Positions 44,501 to 51,141 of a DNA stretch of 64,000 bases are shown one piece after another (position 1 is the first letter of the stretch; the number at the start of each line of letters is the position of its first letter). Both the position numbers and the translations under genes were made by a program. The DNA comes from Mucilaginibacter sp. SG564 (lineage in GTDB: Bacteria > Bacteroidota > Bacteroidia > Sphingobacteriales > Sphingobacteriaceae). The notes beneath the pieces were generated by a model. The model saw only the letters and a program-made list of their open reading frames with translations, was not told the DNA's origin and made no database searches. Location: NCBI RefSeq assembly GCF_013149275.1, contig NZ_JABGNA010000009.1, positions 38,753 through 102,752 on the forward strand. Reading direction: 5' to 3'.

Positions 44501-47016
44501 AACAAGGCACTTTAACGCTTAACAATAACTATACGCTCACTTATGTAGGCGCTAATTTAACCATTGGTAAAGCCGCCATCACCGTAACGGCCAATGCGCA
44601 AACCAAAACTTATGGTACGGCTGATCCGGCACTGACTTATAATATCACAACCGGTGCATTAGTAGGTACAGATAAATTTACTGGTGGGCTGACTCGTGTT
44701 CCTGGTGAAAATGTTGGCGCTTATGCTATTCAGCAAGGAACTTTGGCACTCAGTAGCAATTATTCACTAACCTATGTTGGTGCAAACCTTACTATCGGCA
44801 AAGCATCGATCTCTGTAACTGCGGATGCGCAAACCAAAGTTTATGGTGCGGCAGATCCGGTGCTGACGTATAAGATCACGACCGGAGGGTTAATAGGTAC
44901 GGATAAATTTACCGGAGCTTTAACGCGTGCAGTCGGCGAAAATGTGGGTACTTACGCTATTCAGCAGGGAACTCTGGCTCTTAACGGCAACTATACGTTG
45001 ACATATGTTAGTGCTAACCTAACCATCGGTAAAGCAGCTATTACAGTAACTGCTGATGCCCAAAACAAAATTTATGGTACAGCTGATCCTCTGCTCACCT
45101 ACAAGATCACGACCGGTGCTTTGGTTGGCAAGGATAACTTTACAGGCACATTAACCCGTGCAGCAGGCGAAAACGCAGGCATATATATTATTCAACAAGG
45201 TACGCTGGCGCTTAGCAGCAATTATACCCTTACTTATGTAGGCGCTAACCTTACCATTAGCAAAGAGGCGATCACCGTAACTGCTGATGCCCAAACCAAA
45301 ACTTATGGTGCGGCCGATCCGGTGTTGACTTACAAGATCACCACCGGTGGATTAGTGGGGGCTGATAAATTTACCGGTGCGCTTACCCGTACTGCCGGTG
45401 AAAACGTGGGAGTTTATGCTATTCAGCAAGGCAGTCTGGCTCTTAGCAATAATTACACACTCACTTATATTGGTGCTAACCTTAGTATCGGCAAAGCAGC
45501 TATTACAGTTACTGCTGACGCAAAAACTAAAGTTTATGGCGCAGCTGATCCGGCACTTACCTACAAGGTCACTAATGGTACATTGGTAGGTACAGATAAA
45601 TTTAGCGGTGCACTTACCCGTGCAGTCGGTGAAAAGGTGGGCATATACGCTATCCAACAAGGTACACTGGCACTCGATGCCAATTATACGCTGACGTACG
45701 TTGGTGCTAATCTGACTATTGGCAAAGCGGCTATCACAGTTACCGCCAATGCACAAACGAAGGTTTACGGTGCTATTGATCCGGCACTAACTTATACCAT
45801 CACTAATGGAGCATTAGTAGGCACCGATAAATTTACTGGTGCACTTACCCGTGTGGCCGGAGAAAAGGTAGGTACTTACGCTATTCAGCAAGGCAGTCTG
45901 GCGCTCAACGGTAATTATACACTCACTTATGTTGGAGCTAACCTCACTATTACGCTAAGAACGCTCACTATTACCGCTAATAATGCCAGGAAAATTTACG
46001 GCTCGGCTAACCCTGCACTGAACATCAGCTATAGTGGATTTGTGAATGGTGAAAATAATAGTAACTTAACTACACAGCCAATTGTGACCACAACCGCAAC
46101 ACCATTGTCCGCAGCTGGAACTTATCCTATATCGGTAAGCGGGGCCGCCAGCACCAATTATCAAATTGTTTACGTATCCGGAACATTAACCGTTAATAAA
46201 GCTACGCTAACGATTACGGTTGAAAATAAAAGCCGTTTATATGGAGTCGCCAATCCAGCGTTCACTGCGGTTTACAGCGGTTTTGTAAATGGTGATGATC
46301 AGACGGCATTGACCAAGTTACCAGTGTTGGCTACAGTGGCTAATTCTAATTCATTGCCAGGTTCATATCCTATTACGGCAAGCGGTGCGATATCAGCTAA
46401 TTATTCATTTAATTATGTACCGGGCAAATTAACGGTTATACCACTTAGCAATGCTAAGCTGATTAACCTGGTTCCAACATCCGGTACCTTAACACCTTCA
46501 TTTAATTCGGACAATTTTAGCTATAACGCTCAGGTCGATAATGAGATACAGGGAGTACGTCTCACACTCACTTTTGACCCAACGGCTACGGCGACCATTA
46601 ACGGATCATCGGCACCAAATGACAGGCAGTCATTCTTCATTCCGCTTAATGTAGGTAATAATACCATTAGTATCCTGGTAACCGCTCAGGATCATATCAC
46701 TAAAAATACCTACACACTGGTTATTTACAGGGGTGAAGATCAAAGGAATATTGTTGCCAGTAATATACTTACCCCTAATGGCGATGGTAAGAATGATACC
46801 TGGGTGATAGCTGATATCCAGCTTTTCCCTAATAACACGGTTACTGTTTTTGATAAGGCGGGACGTACAGTTTACACCAAGCATGGTTACACTAATGATT
46901 GGAACGGCACTTATGGCGGCGCTCCGCTTACAGAGGGAACGTACTATTACATTGTTGACCTGGGGCCGCAAAAACGTCAGTTTAAAGGATTTATCACCAT
47001 TATCCACGACAGGTAA
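38527..47016 (+). CDS. Giant MBG-repeat adhesin secreted by the type IX system (type B signal)
   Basis: A 2829-residue secreted protein. In order: signal peptide (about 1-24); a beta-rich N-domain (to about 195); an FN3-like domain (about 200-290); three cadherin-like/Ig tandem domains with VLGNDTDADGDAL motifs (about 295-575); a cadherin-like stretch; six or more YDG/MBG domains (LTITANNKGKAFGTALTGGP type); 16 tandem 77-residue MBG repeats (1246-2477); two more MBG domains; a cadherin-like beta-sandwich (about 2640-2735); and a type B C-terminal signal (NILTPNGDGKNDTWVIADIQ, VTVFDKAGRTVY, LTEGTYYYIVDLG). This is the SprB-like adhesin layout of gliding Bacteroidota. The adjacent PorP/SprF gene supports it. 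Confidence 0.95.
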   Translation: MKKHLLVFCIALLSIITGFRVSAQTFDWSCFPTSGVILADNNVIANLNLTNANCSVANGWVLQCQGTGEQRILTSALGGNPFIRMQKVGTDATFNFARILTASGSLFTLRSISVTPTSVGAAASGNQVITLHAYKGGRELGSTSTAALGAVALVNIPESQLGAFVNIDEVRFTSDKPAAFGVGIDDVVISTGAVLPTVTTGDPAAVTSNSATLSGNVTADGGATVNEKGVVYATTANPTIANTKITNGTGTGAISVNAPGLAGSTTYHVRAYATNSIGTAYGADKTFITLAVNTAPVAVADNYSFSTGVALTIPAPGVLGNDTDADGDALTAILVTGPANGSLVLNANGGFTYNTASTANDQFTYKVNDGKVDGNTVTVTLTHVNAAPVAVADNYSFSTGVALTIPTPGILGNDTDADGDALSAVLVSGPAHGSLILRANGGFTYNSTGTADDQFTYKANDGKVSGNTVTVTLTHANSAPVAANDNYVLNQNASSSNNVLSNDTDPDGNQLTASLVTAPINGTVVLNADGSFTYTPNGGYVGTDSFKYQVCDNGTPSLCATATANFTISAVNQAPVLVASAGTTVFSGTDVAVDPVITVSDDGGTLASGIVSITGGLHSAEDRLVFTASGATGDITGSYNNLVGILSMQSASGTATTAQWQAALRSIVYRNTQASPTANIRTITFSVNDGTLSSNPVSKTVSIAPAAINTTGTLSAFTTTYGTASASGSFNVSGVNLSAGILVTAPTGFEVSSDNTTFTPTVTIGAAGNIPSTPVYIRLAANTNVGTYSGNVILSSAGVSSVNVATVASTVNAKKLTITAKNITKTYGQALTGGATATEFTTSGLVGTETVGNVTLAYGTGAAANAAVNTYTGSITASAANGGTFNPANYAINYIAGNIVVNKAALTITANNKGKAFGTALTGGPGSVDFTSTGLANAETIGSVTITYGAGSAAGAPVGPYPGSIVPSAATGGTFNAANYNITYTTGTLTVGQAILTITAVNKTKIYGAAIPTLTVSYNGFVGTDDPSSLTTLPVISVAATPNSPVGTYAITASGAVSSNYTIVYQPGTLTVNPATLTVTANDANKIYGAGIPLLSVSYSGFVGTDNAASLTTAPTLTTPAVTNSPVGTYPITPSGAAAHNYTFTYKPGTLTVNKAALTITASNQTKTYGQTLTSGAGSIAFTSTGLAGTETIGSVTLTYGTGAAAGAAVNTYTGAIVPGAATGGTFNPANYTITYVAGDITIGKAAITVTGNTGNKIYGNVDPTLTYAITTGALVGTDGFTGSLTRAPGENAGTYAIRQGSLALNNNYTLTFVTANFIINKADVTVTANPQTKAFGAADPFLSYSITSGRLAFADTFTGSLTRAPGESAGTYAILQGSLALSSNYSLTYVGANLTIGKTAITVTADVQTKTYGDVDPVLTYKITSGALAPGDTFTGALTRAPGENAGTYAIQQGTLALGSNYTLTYAGANLTINKAAITVTADAQNKTYGAADPALTFKITAGTLKFADTFTGRLTRAAGENAGTYAIQQGTLALSSNYNLTYAGANLTIGKQAITVTADAQNKAFGAADPALTYKVTSGALKFADTFTGALTRLAGENAGTYAIQQGTLALNSNYTLTYVGANLTIGKVAITVTADAQTKVYGTVDPVLTYKITSGTLVGTDKFTGVLTRAPGENAGAYAIQQGTLALSSNYTLTYVGANLAIGKAAIAVTADAQNKIYGETDPALTYKITSGALVGTDNFTGTLTRAAGENVGIYAIQQGTLALGSNYTLSYVGADLTISKAAITVTADAQNKVYGAIDPALTYKITSGALKFADTFTGSLTRATGENVGSYAIQQGTLALSSNYTLTYAGANLTIGKAAITVTANAQNKVYGAADPALTYAVTTGALVGTDKFTGALIRVAGENVGTYAIQQGTLALNNNYTLTYVSANLTIGKAAITVTANAQNKVYGAADPNLTYAVTTGALVGTDKFTGTLTRDAGENAGVYAIKQGTLTLNNNYTLTYVGANLTIGKAAITVTANAQTKTYGTADPALTYNITTGALVGTDKFTGGLTRVPGENVGAYAIQQGTLALSSNYSLTYVGANLTIGKASISVTADAQTKVYGAADPVLTYKITTGGLIGTDKFTGALTRAVGENVGTYAIQQGTLALNGNYTLTYVSANLTIGKAAITVTADAQNKIYGTADPLLTYKITTGALVGKDNFTGTLTRAAGENAGIYIIQQGTLALSSNYTLTYVGANLTISKEAITVTADAQTKTYGAADPVLTYKITTGGLVGADKFTGALTRTAGENVGVYAIQQGSLALSNNYTLTYIGANLSIGKAAITVTADAKTKVYGAADPALTYKVTNGTLVGTDKFSGALTRAVGEKVGIYAIQQGTLALDANYTLTYVGANLTIGKAAITVTANAQTKVYGAIDPALTYTITNGALVGTDKFTGALTRVAGEKVGTYAIQQGSLALNGNYTLTYVGANLTITLRTLTITANNARKIYGSANPALNISYSGFVNGENNSNLTTQPIVTTTATPLSAAGTYPISVSGAASTNYQIVYVSGTLTVNKATLTITVENKSRLYGVANPAFTAVYSGFVNGDDQTALTKLPVLATVANSNSLPGSYPITASGAISANYSFNYVPGKLTVIPLSNAKLINLVPTSGTLTPSFNSDNFSYNAQVDNEIQGVRLTLTFDPTATATINGSSAPNDRQSFFIPLNVGNNTISILVTAQDHITKNTYTLVIYRGEDQRNIVASNILTPNGDGKNDTWVIADIQLFPNNTVTVFDKAGRTVYTKHGYTNDWNGTYGGAPLTEGTYYYIVDLGPQKRQFKGFITIIHDR
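42262..45957 (+). repeat. Sixteen tandem 231-bp repeats inside the adhesin gene
   Basis: Sixteen in-frame units of exactly 77 codons (3696 bp). The unit core includes ITVTADAQNKVYGAADPALT followed by YKITSGALVGTDKFTGALTR, then YAIQQGTLALSSNYTLTYVG. Units 4, 5 and 8 carry LKFADTF where most others carry VGTDKF, a mosaic pattern that suggests exchange between units. Confidence 0.93.
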
Positions 47017-47073
47017 AATAACCAGAATCAGATAAACAGGAAAAACCGCAGATCAAAAGAAATTATAAATAAA

Positions 47074-48003
47074 ATGAAAAACCTTCAACAACATCATAAT
47101 ATAAAATTCAAAAAGGCTTTGCTGTTAATGGCGCTGCTTACATGCTTCTCTATGTACAGCAGGGCACAGTTAAATCCTTTTCAATCCATGTATTTCCAGA
47201 ACAGGTATTTGATCAATCCTGCTATGGCCGGGCTGGATCAGGGGTTGAATATTAATTTAGGCTATCGCCAGCAATGGAACACATTTCCGGGTTCACCAAA
47301 ATCACAAACACTTACCGCCGATTACCAGGCTACAGATAGGGTTGGATTGGGGTTGAATATTACAGACGATCAGTCGGGTTTGCTTAGGCAAACCCGCGCC
47401 ATGGGCACCTACGCCTATCACCTGCCGCTTAGCGACAGGAATCAGAAATTGAATTTTGGTCTTTCATTGGGCGTTAACGATGGCCGTATTGACATGAACA
47501 AGATTGTAGGCGATGAAACAGATGAACAGATAGCCCGGTACAACCAGGCTAAACCTTACGTAGATGGAGATTTTGGTATAGCATACACCAGCGATAATTT
47601 ATTTTTAGAAGGGGCTATCCCCAATTTAAAAGCTGCCTTTTTCAAAAACTCTATCGAACGTATCGATGTGGACCGTGTGGAATTTTTTGCCGCCGCCAGT
47701 TATAAAATATACGTAAGCAGCGGTTACACCGATTTGTTGATTGAACCACTTACCGCATATCGGAAAATTAAAGGTGCAAAGGATATTGTTGATGCCGGTT
47801 TTAATTTTACCATGAGCAACTACTTTGTATCGTTGCAGGCCATATATCATAGCAATCAAAGCACTGGGCTTGGTTTGGTGTTTGACCAAAAGGCCTTTGC
47901 TTTTAACTTTACTTATAATCTGGAAACCGGAAAGCTTGCTGGGTATACCACCGGTGCCCTTGAACTTGGCTTAAGGCTAAAGCTGTTCCGCAGGGATAAA
48001 TAA
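47074..48003 (+). CDS. PorP/SprF family type IX secretion partner protein
   Basis: A 309-residue outer-membrane protein with a signal peptide (LLMALLTCFSMYSRAQ) and the PorP/SprF pattern: LNPFQSMYFQNRYLINPAMA, GLDQGLNINLGYRQQWNTFP, GSPKSQTLTADYQ, VGLGLNITDDQSGLLRQTRA and FGIAYTSDNLFLEGAIPNL. Such proteins dock or export type B-signal adhesins at the cell surface. The gene starts 57 bp after the giant adhesin, the standard pairing. It is the last gene of the four-gene unit. Confidence 0.95.
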   Translation: MKNLQQHHNIKFKKALLLMALLTCFSMYSRAQLNPFQSMYFQNRYLINPAMAGLDQGLNINLGYRQQWNTFPGSPKSQTLTADYQATDRVGLGLNITDDQSGLLRQTRAMGTYAYHLPLSDRNQKLNFGLSLGVNDGRIDMNKIVGDETDEQIARYNQAKPYVDGDFGIAYTSDNLFLEGAIPNLKAAFFKNSIERIDVDRVEFFAAASYKIYVSSGYTDLLIEPLTAYRKIKGAKDIVDAGFNFTMSNYFVSLQAIYHSNQSTGLGLVFDQKAFAFNFTYNLETGKLAGYTTGALELGLRLKLFRRDK

Positions 48004-48702
48004 AGGTTTGCCGATAGTTGTTATCCGGGAGGGAAAGTTAGCGAATAATCTATCCTTTTATAGATCTTTAAAGATCCACTCTCTAGGATTTTTGGATATT
48101 GTAGGGGACTGTGTGAGTCGGGAAAAGTTAATGGACTTTGAATCAGTCGATCTGATCCAGTTTAATCCCACACATATACCAATGCCGTAAAATCTGGAGT
48201 TGTGGGTATTGAGCAAATGGTGCTTCTTTTAAGTTTTACCTTAAATGGCTCGTTGCCTCGGGCAGGCCTTATGTGTTGGTTATGCTACCAATCAAGAATA
48301 ATCAGAGCAAGATTCCGACCAATGAAGTGATGCCCGACCTGCTTAAACCGGTTGGTACAACTTGCTCCGCAGTGATGCTATACAACAAGAGCCGTAGTTA
48401 ACCCAGCCGGCAGTACAAAGTTTTATACACGAGTGGTCAAAAAAAGGTATATAATTAATAATCTATAAATTCTATAGATATAGTATATTATTAAATTAAT
48501 AATTATATTTGCTAGCATAATTAATAATATATCATGTTACTACAATTGCCTGCTTTGCTGCCATATCAATCACCCCATGTACAATCAGCCCCTATTAAAA
48601 TTCTTGGTGCTTGTTGTAACTCCTGCTTTTATTTTCTTTAATCGGTTTACTGATGTAAGGATTTAAATACTGCATGCCTGTGCTATTTACAGATAGCTTT
48701 AA
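48004..48702. other. Gene-poor stretch with possible decayed coding sequence
   Basis: About 700 bp without a convincing gene. Broken frames give fragments such as VSREKLMDF near 48115 and KWLVASGRPYVLVMLPIK near 48245-48300. They read like pieces of a protein interrupted by shifts and stops, perhaps an IS110-type transposase remnant, but this is weak. The end (48430-48600) is AT-rich. The stretch could be a scar of a lost insertion sequence. Confidence 0.3.
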
Positions 48703-48775
48703 GGCGGGGTGGCCGAGTGGTTTAGGCGGAGGTCTGCAAAACCTTTTACGACGGTTCGAATCCGTCCCCACGCCT
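48703..48775 (+). tRNA. trnC: tRNA-Cys (anticodon GCA)
   Basis: D arm GCC-GAGTGGTTTA-GGC, anticodon arm GAGGT-CTGCAAA-ACCTT with GCA at 48736-48738, a 4-nt variable loop, and T arm GACGG-TTCGAAT-CCGTC. The acceptor strand GGCGGGG pairs fully with the 3' strand only if A48770 is bulged out (CCC-A-CGCC). The discriminator is T and CCA is not encoded. The arms strongly resemble Bacillus tRNA-Cys. Confidence 0.9.
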
Positions 48776-48791
48776 CAAAAACAATGAAACA

Positions 48792-49208
48792 ATGAAAAAA
48801 AATCTATTACTGTTGCTGCTGTTAATATGTGGCAATATGGCCTTTGCCCAGGAAAAGCCGCTAACCATAGAGAACTATTACAAACTGAAGTGGGGACATG
48901 CTGATGAGTTTATCACGCTTTGGCAAAAGAATCATTATCCGCTACTTAAAAAGCTACAGGAAAAAGGAGATATATTGAGTATTAAAGCCGAAGTGCCGAT
49001 CATACATAGCGGAGAGGACACCCGCTGGGATTTTAAAGTGATACTTACTTTTAAAACGGAGCATCTGGCATTAGACTACAGTATTGTCGATCCCTACAAA
49101 AAACAACTTTTCCCTGATCAGGATAGTTATATAAAAGCTGAACAGCGACGTTTTGAACTGGTCGTCGCCCATTGGGATGTCCCTGTAGAAACGCTTCCTT
49201 TAAATTGA
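48792..49208 (+). CDS. Small secreted hypothetical protein
   Basis: A signal peptide (MKKNLLLLLLLICGNMAFAQ) leads about 118 residues: IENYYKLKWGHADEFITLWQ, a KNHYPLLKKLQEKGD helix, DTRWDFKVILTFK and a charged C-terminal helix. The pattern suggests a dimeric alpha/beta-barrel (ferredoxin-like) fold in the periplasm. No specific family is recognised. It begins 16 bp after tRNA-Cys. Confidence 0.8.
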   Translation: MKKNLLLLLLLICGNMAFAQEKPLTIENYYKLKWGHADEFITLWQKNHYPLLKKLQEKGDILSIKAEVPIIHSGEDTRWDFKVILTFKTEHLALDYSIVDPYKKQLFPDQDSYIKAEQRRFELVVAHWDVPVETLPLN

Positions 49209-49315
49209 TTATAAAGTGAAAAAGATTAATTTTTTTTGTGATTTATAGTTAAAGTGTCGCTTATTCGTCAGATCAATAGTGAATTATGTAATAAATAAGT
49301 GCAGACGATCTTAAA

Positions 49316-49323
49316 TACGTTTG
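49316..49323 (+). promoter_or_regulatory. Candidate -7 box (TACGTTTG)
   Basis: TACGTTTG fits TAnnTTTG and lies 43 bp before the 28-codon frame at 49367. A -33 box was not found. Confidence 0.35.
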
Positions 49324-49366
49324 CCCTTCATAACTCCTTTATAGTTGTAAACCATCGATCCTGATT

Positions 49367-49453
49367 ATGAATATTGTAAATCAGCACGGGATTATCCTGA
49401 CTCCGTATGGTGGTTATATAATATTCAATGATACATTCCTGGCCATATTTTAA
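49367..49453 (+). CDS. Possible 28-residue peptide ORF
   Basis: ATG followed by 27 codons reading MNIVNQHGIILTPYGGYIIF and then NDTFLAIF, hydrophobic and aromatic. It has its own candidate -7 box upstream and is followed by two hairpins and a T run, so it looks like a short stand-alone transcription unit or a leader peptide for the gene at 49569. The coding status is uncertain. Confidence 0.35.
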   Translation: MNIVNQHGIILTPYGGYIIFNDTFLAIF

Positions 49454-49478
49454 GAATGGCCGTTAGTCATGATAAAGA

Positions 49479-49538
49479 CAGCTTTACCTGGTAAATTAAT
49501 AGTATCAATAATTTACCGGGTAAAGCTGCCTGTTTTTT
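49479..49538 (+). terminator. Very strong hairpin with T run
   Basis: CAGCTTTACCTGGTAAATTA (49479-49498) pairs with TAATTTACCGGGTAAAGCTG (49509-49528), 20 bp with one G-U pair, followed by CCTG and six T. A smaller hairpin GGCCAT...ATGGCC lies just upstream (49441-49460). It ends the transcript of the short ORF or of 48792. Confidence 0.85.
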
Positions 49539-49568
49539 ATATTTGATAGAACCTAAATGTATATTAAG

Positions 49569-50033
49569 ATGAAAAAGCTTATTCTCTTCTTGGCTATTAT
49601 TGCTTTCAGCATCAACTGCTTTGCACAAGATACCGCTAAACCTGTTTATGACGCCGCGCTTGCCAAAAAACTGGGTGCCGATCAGTACGGAATGAAAAAA
49701 TATGTACTTGCCTTTTTAAAGGAAGGTCCAACCCAGCTCAAAGATTCAGCGGCACGCGTGCAATTGCAAATGGCACATTTAAAAAACATTGGTCGTTTGG
49801 CAGCAGAGGGAAAACTGGTAGTGGCAGGCCCATTTCTGGATAATCAGCCTATCCGGGGGATATTTATTTTCAATGTAGAAACGCTTGAGGAAGCCAAAAA
49901 ACTAACCGAAACCGATCCCGCTATAAAAGCAGGTAGCCTGGTGATGGAATTACATCCATTTTACTGTTCTGCAGCCTTGCTGGAGGTTGTTAATATTCAT
50001 AACAAGCTGCAAAGCAAAAGCATCACCAATTGA
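49569..50033 (+). CDS. Secreted YCII-like domain protein
   Basis: A signal peptide (MKKLILFLAIIAFSINCFAQ) leads a YciI-related ferredoxin-like domain: MKKYVLAFLKEGPTQLKDSA, HLKNIGRLAAEGKLVVAGPF and IRGIFIFNVETLEEAKKLTE, then DPAIKAGSLVMELHPFYCS. The conserved His/Asp of YciI proteins are visible. Its role in the periplasm is unknown. An in-frame ATG at 49557 adds four residues; 49569 starts the signal peptide. Its stop overlaps the AlkD-like start by one base. Confidence 0.85.
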   Translation: MKKLILFLAIIAFSINCFAQDTAKPVYDAALAKKLGADQYGMKKYVLAFLKEGPTQLKDSAARVQLQMAHLKNIGRLAAEGKLVVAGPFLDNQPIRGIFIFNVETLEEAKKLTETDPAIKAGSLVMELHPFYCSAALLEVVNIHNKLQSKSITN

Positions 50034-50692
50034 TGATGGAGGATGTTGATGAGGTTATTGGGTTTTTGAAAGAAAAGGCCGATGCGGCCTATTTGGTTGG
50101 TATGCAGCGTTATGGCATTGATAATACAAAAGCTATAGGCGTTCGTCTTCCTGAACTGCGCAAGCTGGCCAAAGCCATTAAAAAAGATCATCAACTTGCT
50201 CTTGACCTTTGGGCTACAGGTTTGCACGAGGCGCGCCTGCTGGCATCGTTAATTGATGACCCCGCCCAGGTTACCCAAGAGCAGATAGACAACTGGACAA
50301 AAGATTTTTATTCATGGGACCTATGTGATCAGGTATGCGGCAACCTGTTTGACCGTACCCCTTTTGCCATGAGCAAGGCACTTGAGTTTAGCACTAACGA
50401 AGCGGAATTTATAAAACGCGCTGGTTTTGTGCTTATGGCTGAATATGCAGTGCATGATAAAAAAGCTGTTAATGAGGTATTTATAGCACTAATGCCGGTT
50501 ATTGAGCGAGAGGCTTGGGATAACCGAAATTTTGTGAAAAAAGCGGTGAATTGGGCTCTTAGGCAGATCGGGAAGAGGAATGATGTGTTAAGAATGATAG
50601 CTATACAAACAGCTCGAAATATTTCAAAGCAAGAACACAAAGCAGCCAAATGGACTGCCTCTAATGCGCTGGCAGAACTAACACCCCGATAA
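50033..50692 (+). CDS. DNA alkylation repair protein (AlkD-like HEAT-repeat glycosylase)
   Basis: A protein of about 219 residues made of HEAT-like helical repeats: AYLVGMQRYGIDNTKAIGVR, LPELRKLAKAIKKDHQLALD, LWATGLHEARLLASLIDDP, WTKDFYSWDLCDQVCGNLFD and DNRNFVKKAVNWALRQIGKR. The family excises alkylated bases (3mA/7mG) without base flipping. The Trp/Asp/Arg residues lining the DNA groove are recognisable (WDLCD, NWALRQIG). It is translationally coupled to the YCII gene (TGATG overlap). The ATG at 50036 is also possible. Confidence 0.93.
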   Translation: MMEDVDEVIGFLKEKADAAYLVGMQRYGIDNTKAIGVRLPELRKLAKAIKKDHQLALDLWATGLHEARLLASLIDDPAQVTQEQIDNWTKDFYSWDLCDQVCGNLFDRTPFAMSKALEFSTNEAEFIKRAGFVLMAEYAVHDKKAVNEVFIALMPVIEREAWDNRNFVKKAVNWALRQIGKRNDVLRMIAIQTARNISKQEHKAAKWTASNALAELTPR

Positions 50693-51141
50693 CTATAATT
50701 TATTATTGACGCAAAAACGGATAAAAAACAGGACATTCTTCTAAAAAATATCACATTTGCGTCTCAATTTTTCTTCGGCAATGCCATTATGAACATTTTT
50801 TAAAAAAATCAGGGCTCAAATCATAATTGTAATATCTTTTTACAATTAAATGCAGGCAAACTGTAATCAAACGTGGTCCAAATCAACTATTTTGAGCCAT
50901 TGACCCATTCAAATGACAATATTTTAATACAAGAAAGTTTATTTGCTAATTGCCAGTATTAGAGTTGTTTATATAATTTCAAATACTATATTTGAAGTCT
51001 GTTAATTTAGACTTAATACTGCCGATCAGAAAAAAAACACACACAACGTATGGTTGTAATTTCCGTGATTTTAAATTATGGCACATAATTTTCTTATAGA
51101 GAGCATGTTGTTATCAAATAAATGAGTAGGTATTGATTTAT
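50693..51141. other. AT-rich gene-free stretch before the PAS kinase
   Basis: No frame, RNA gene or strong terminator was seen in this 449-bp stretch. It presumably holds the promoter of the kinase/receiver pair. Confidence 0.5.

Noticed and set aside
42322..45756. Long minus-strand open frames across the adhesin repeats (e.g. 42322-42753, 43993-44505, 45352-45756)
   Set aside because: They are antisense shadows produced by the repeated 231-bp unit and its codon bias; the plus-strand frame has a clear domain structure and signals.
42262..45957. CRISPR array
   Set aside because: Repeats are contiguous 231-bp coding units without unique spacers; the heptad arrays are also spacer-free. No cas genes are present.
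48008..48190. 60-codon frame after PorP/SprF
   Set aside because: No coherent domain or start context; considered only as part of a possible decayed region.
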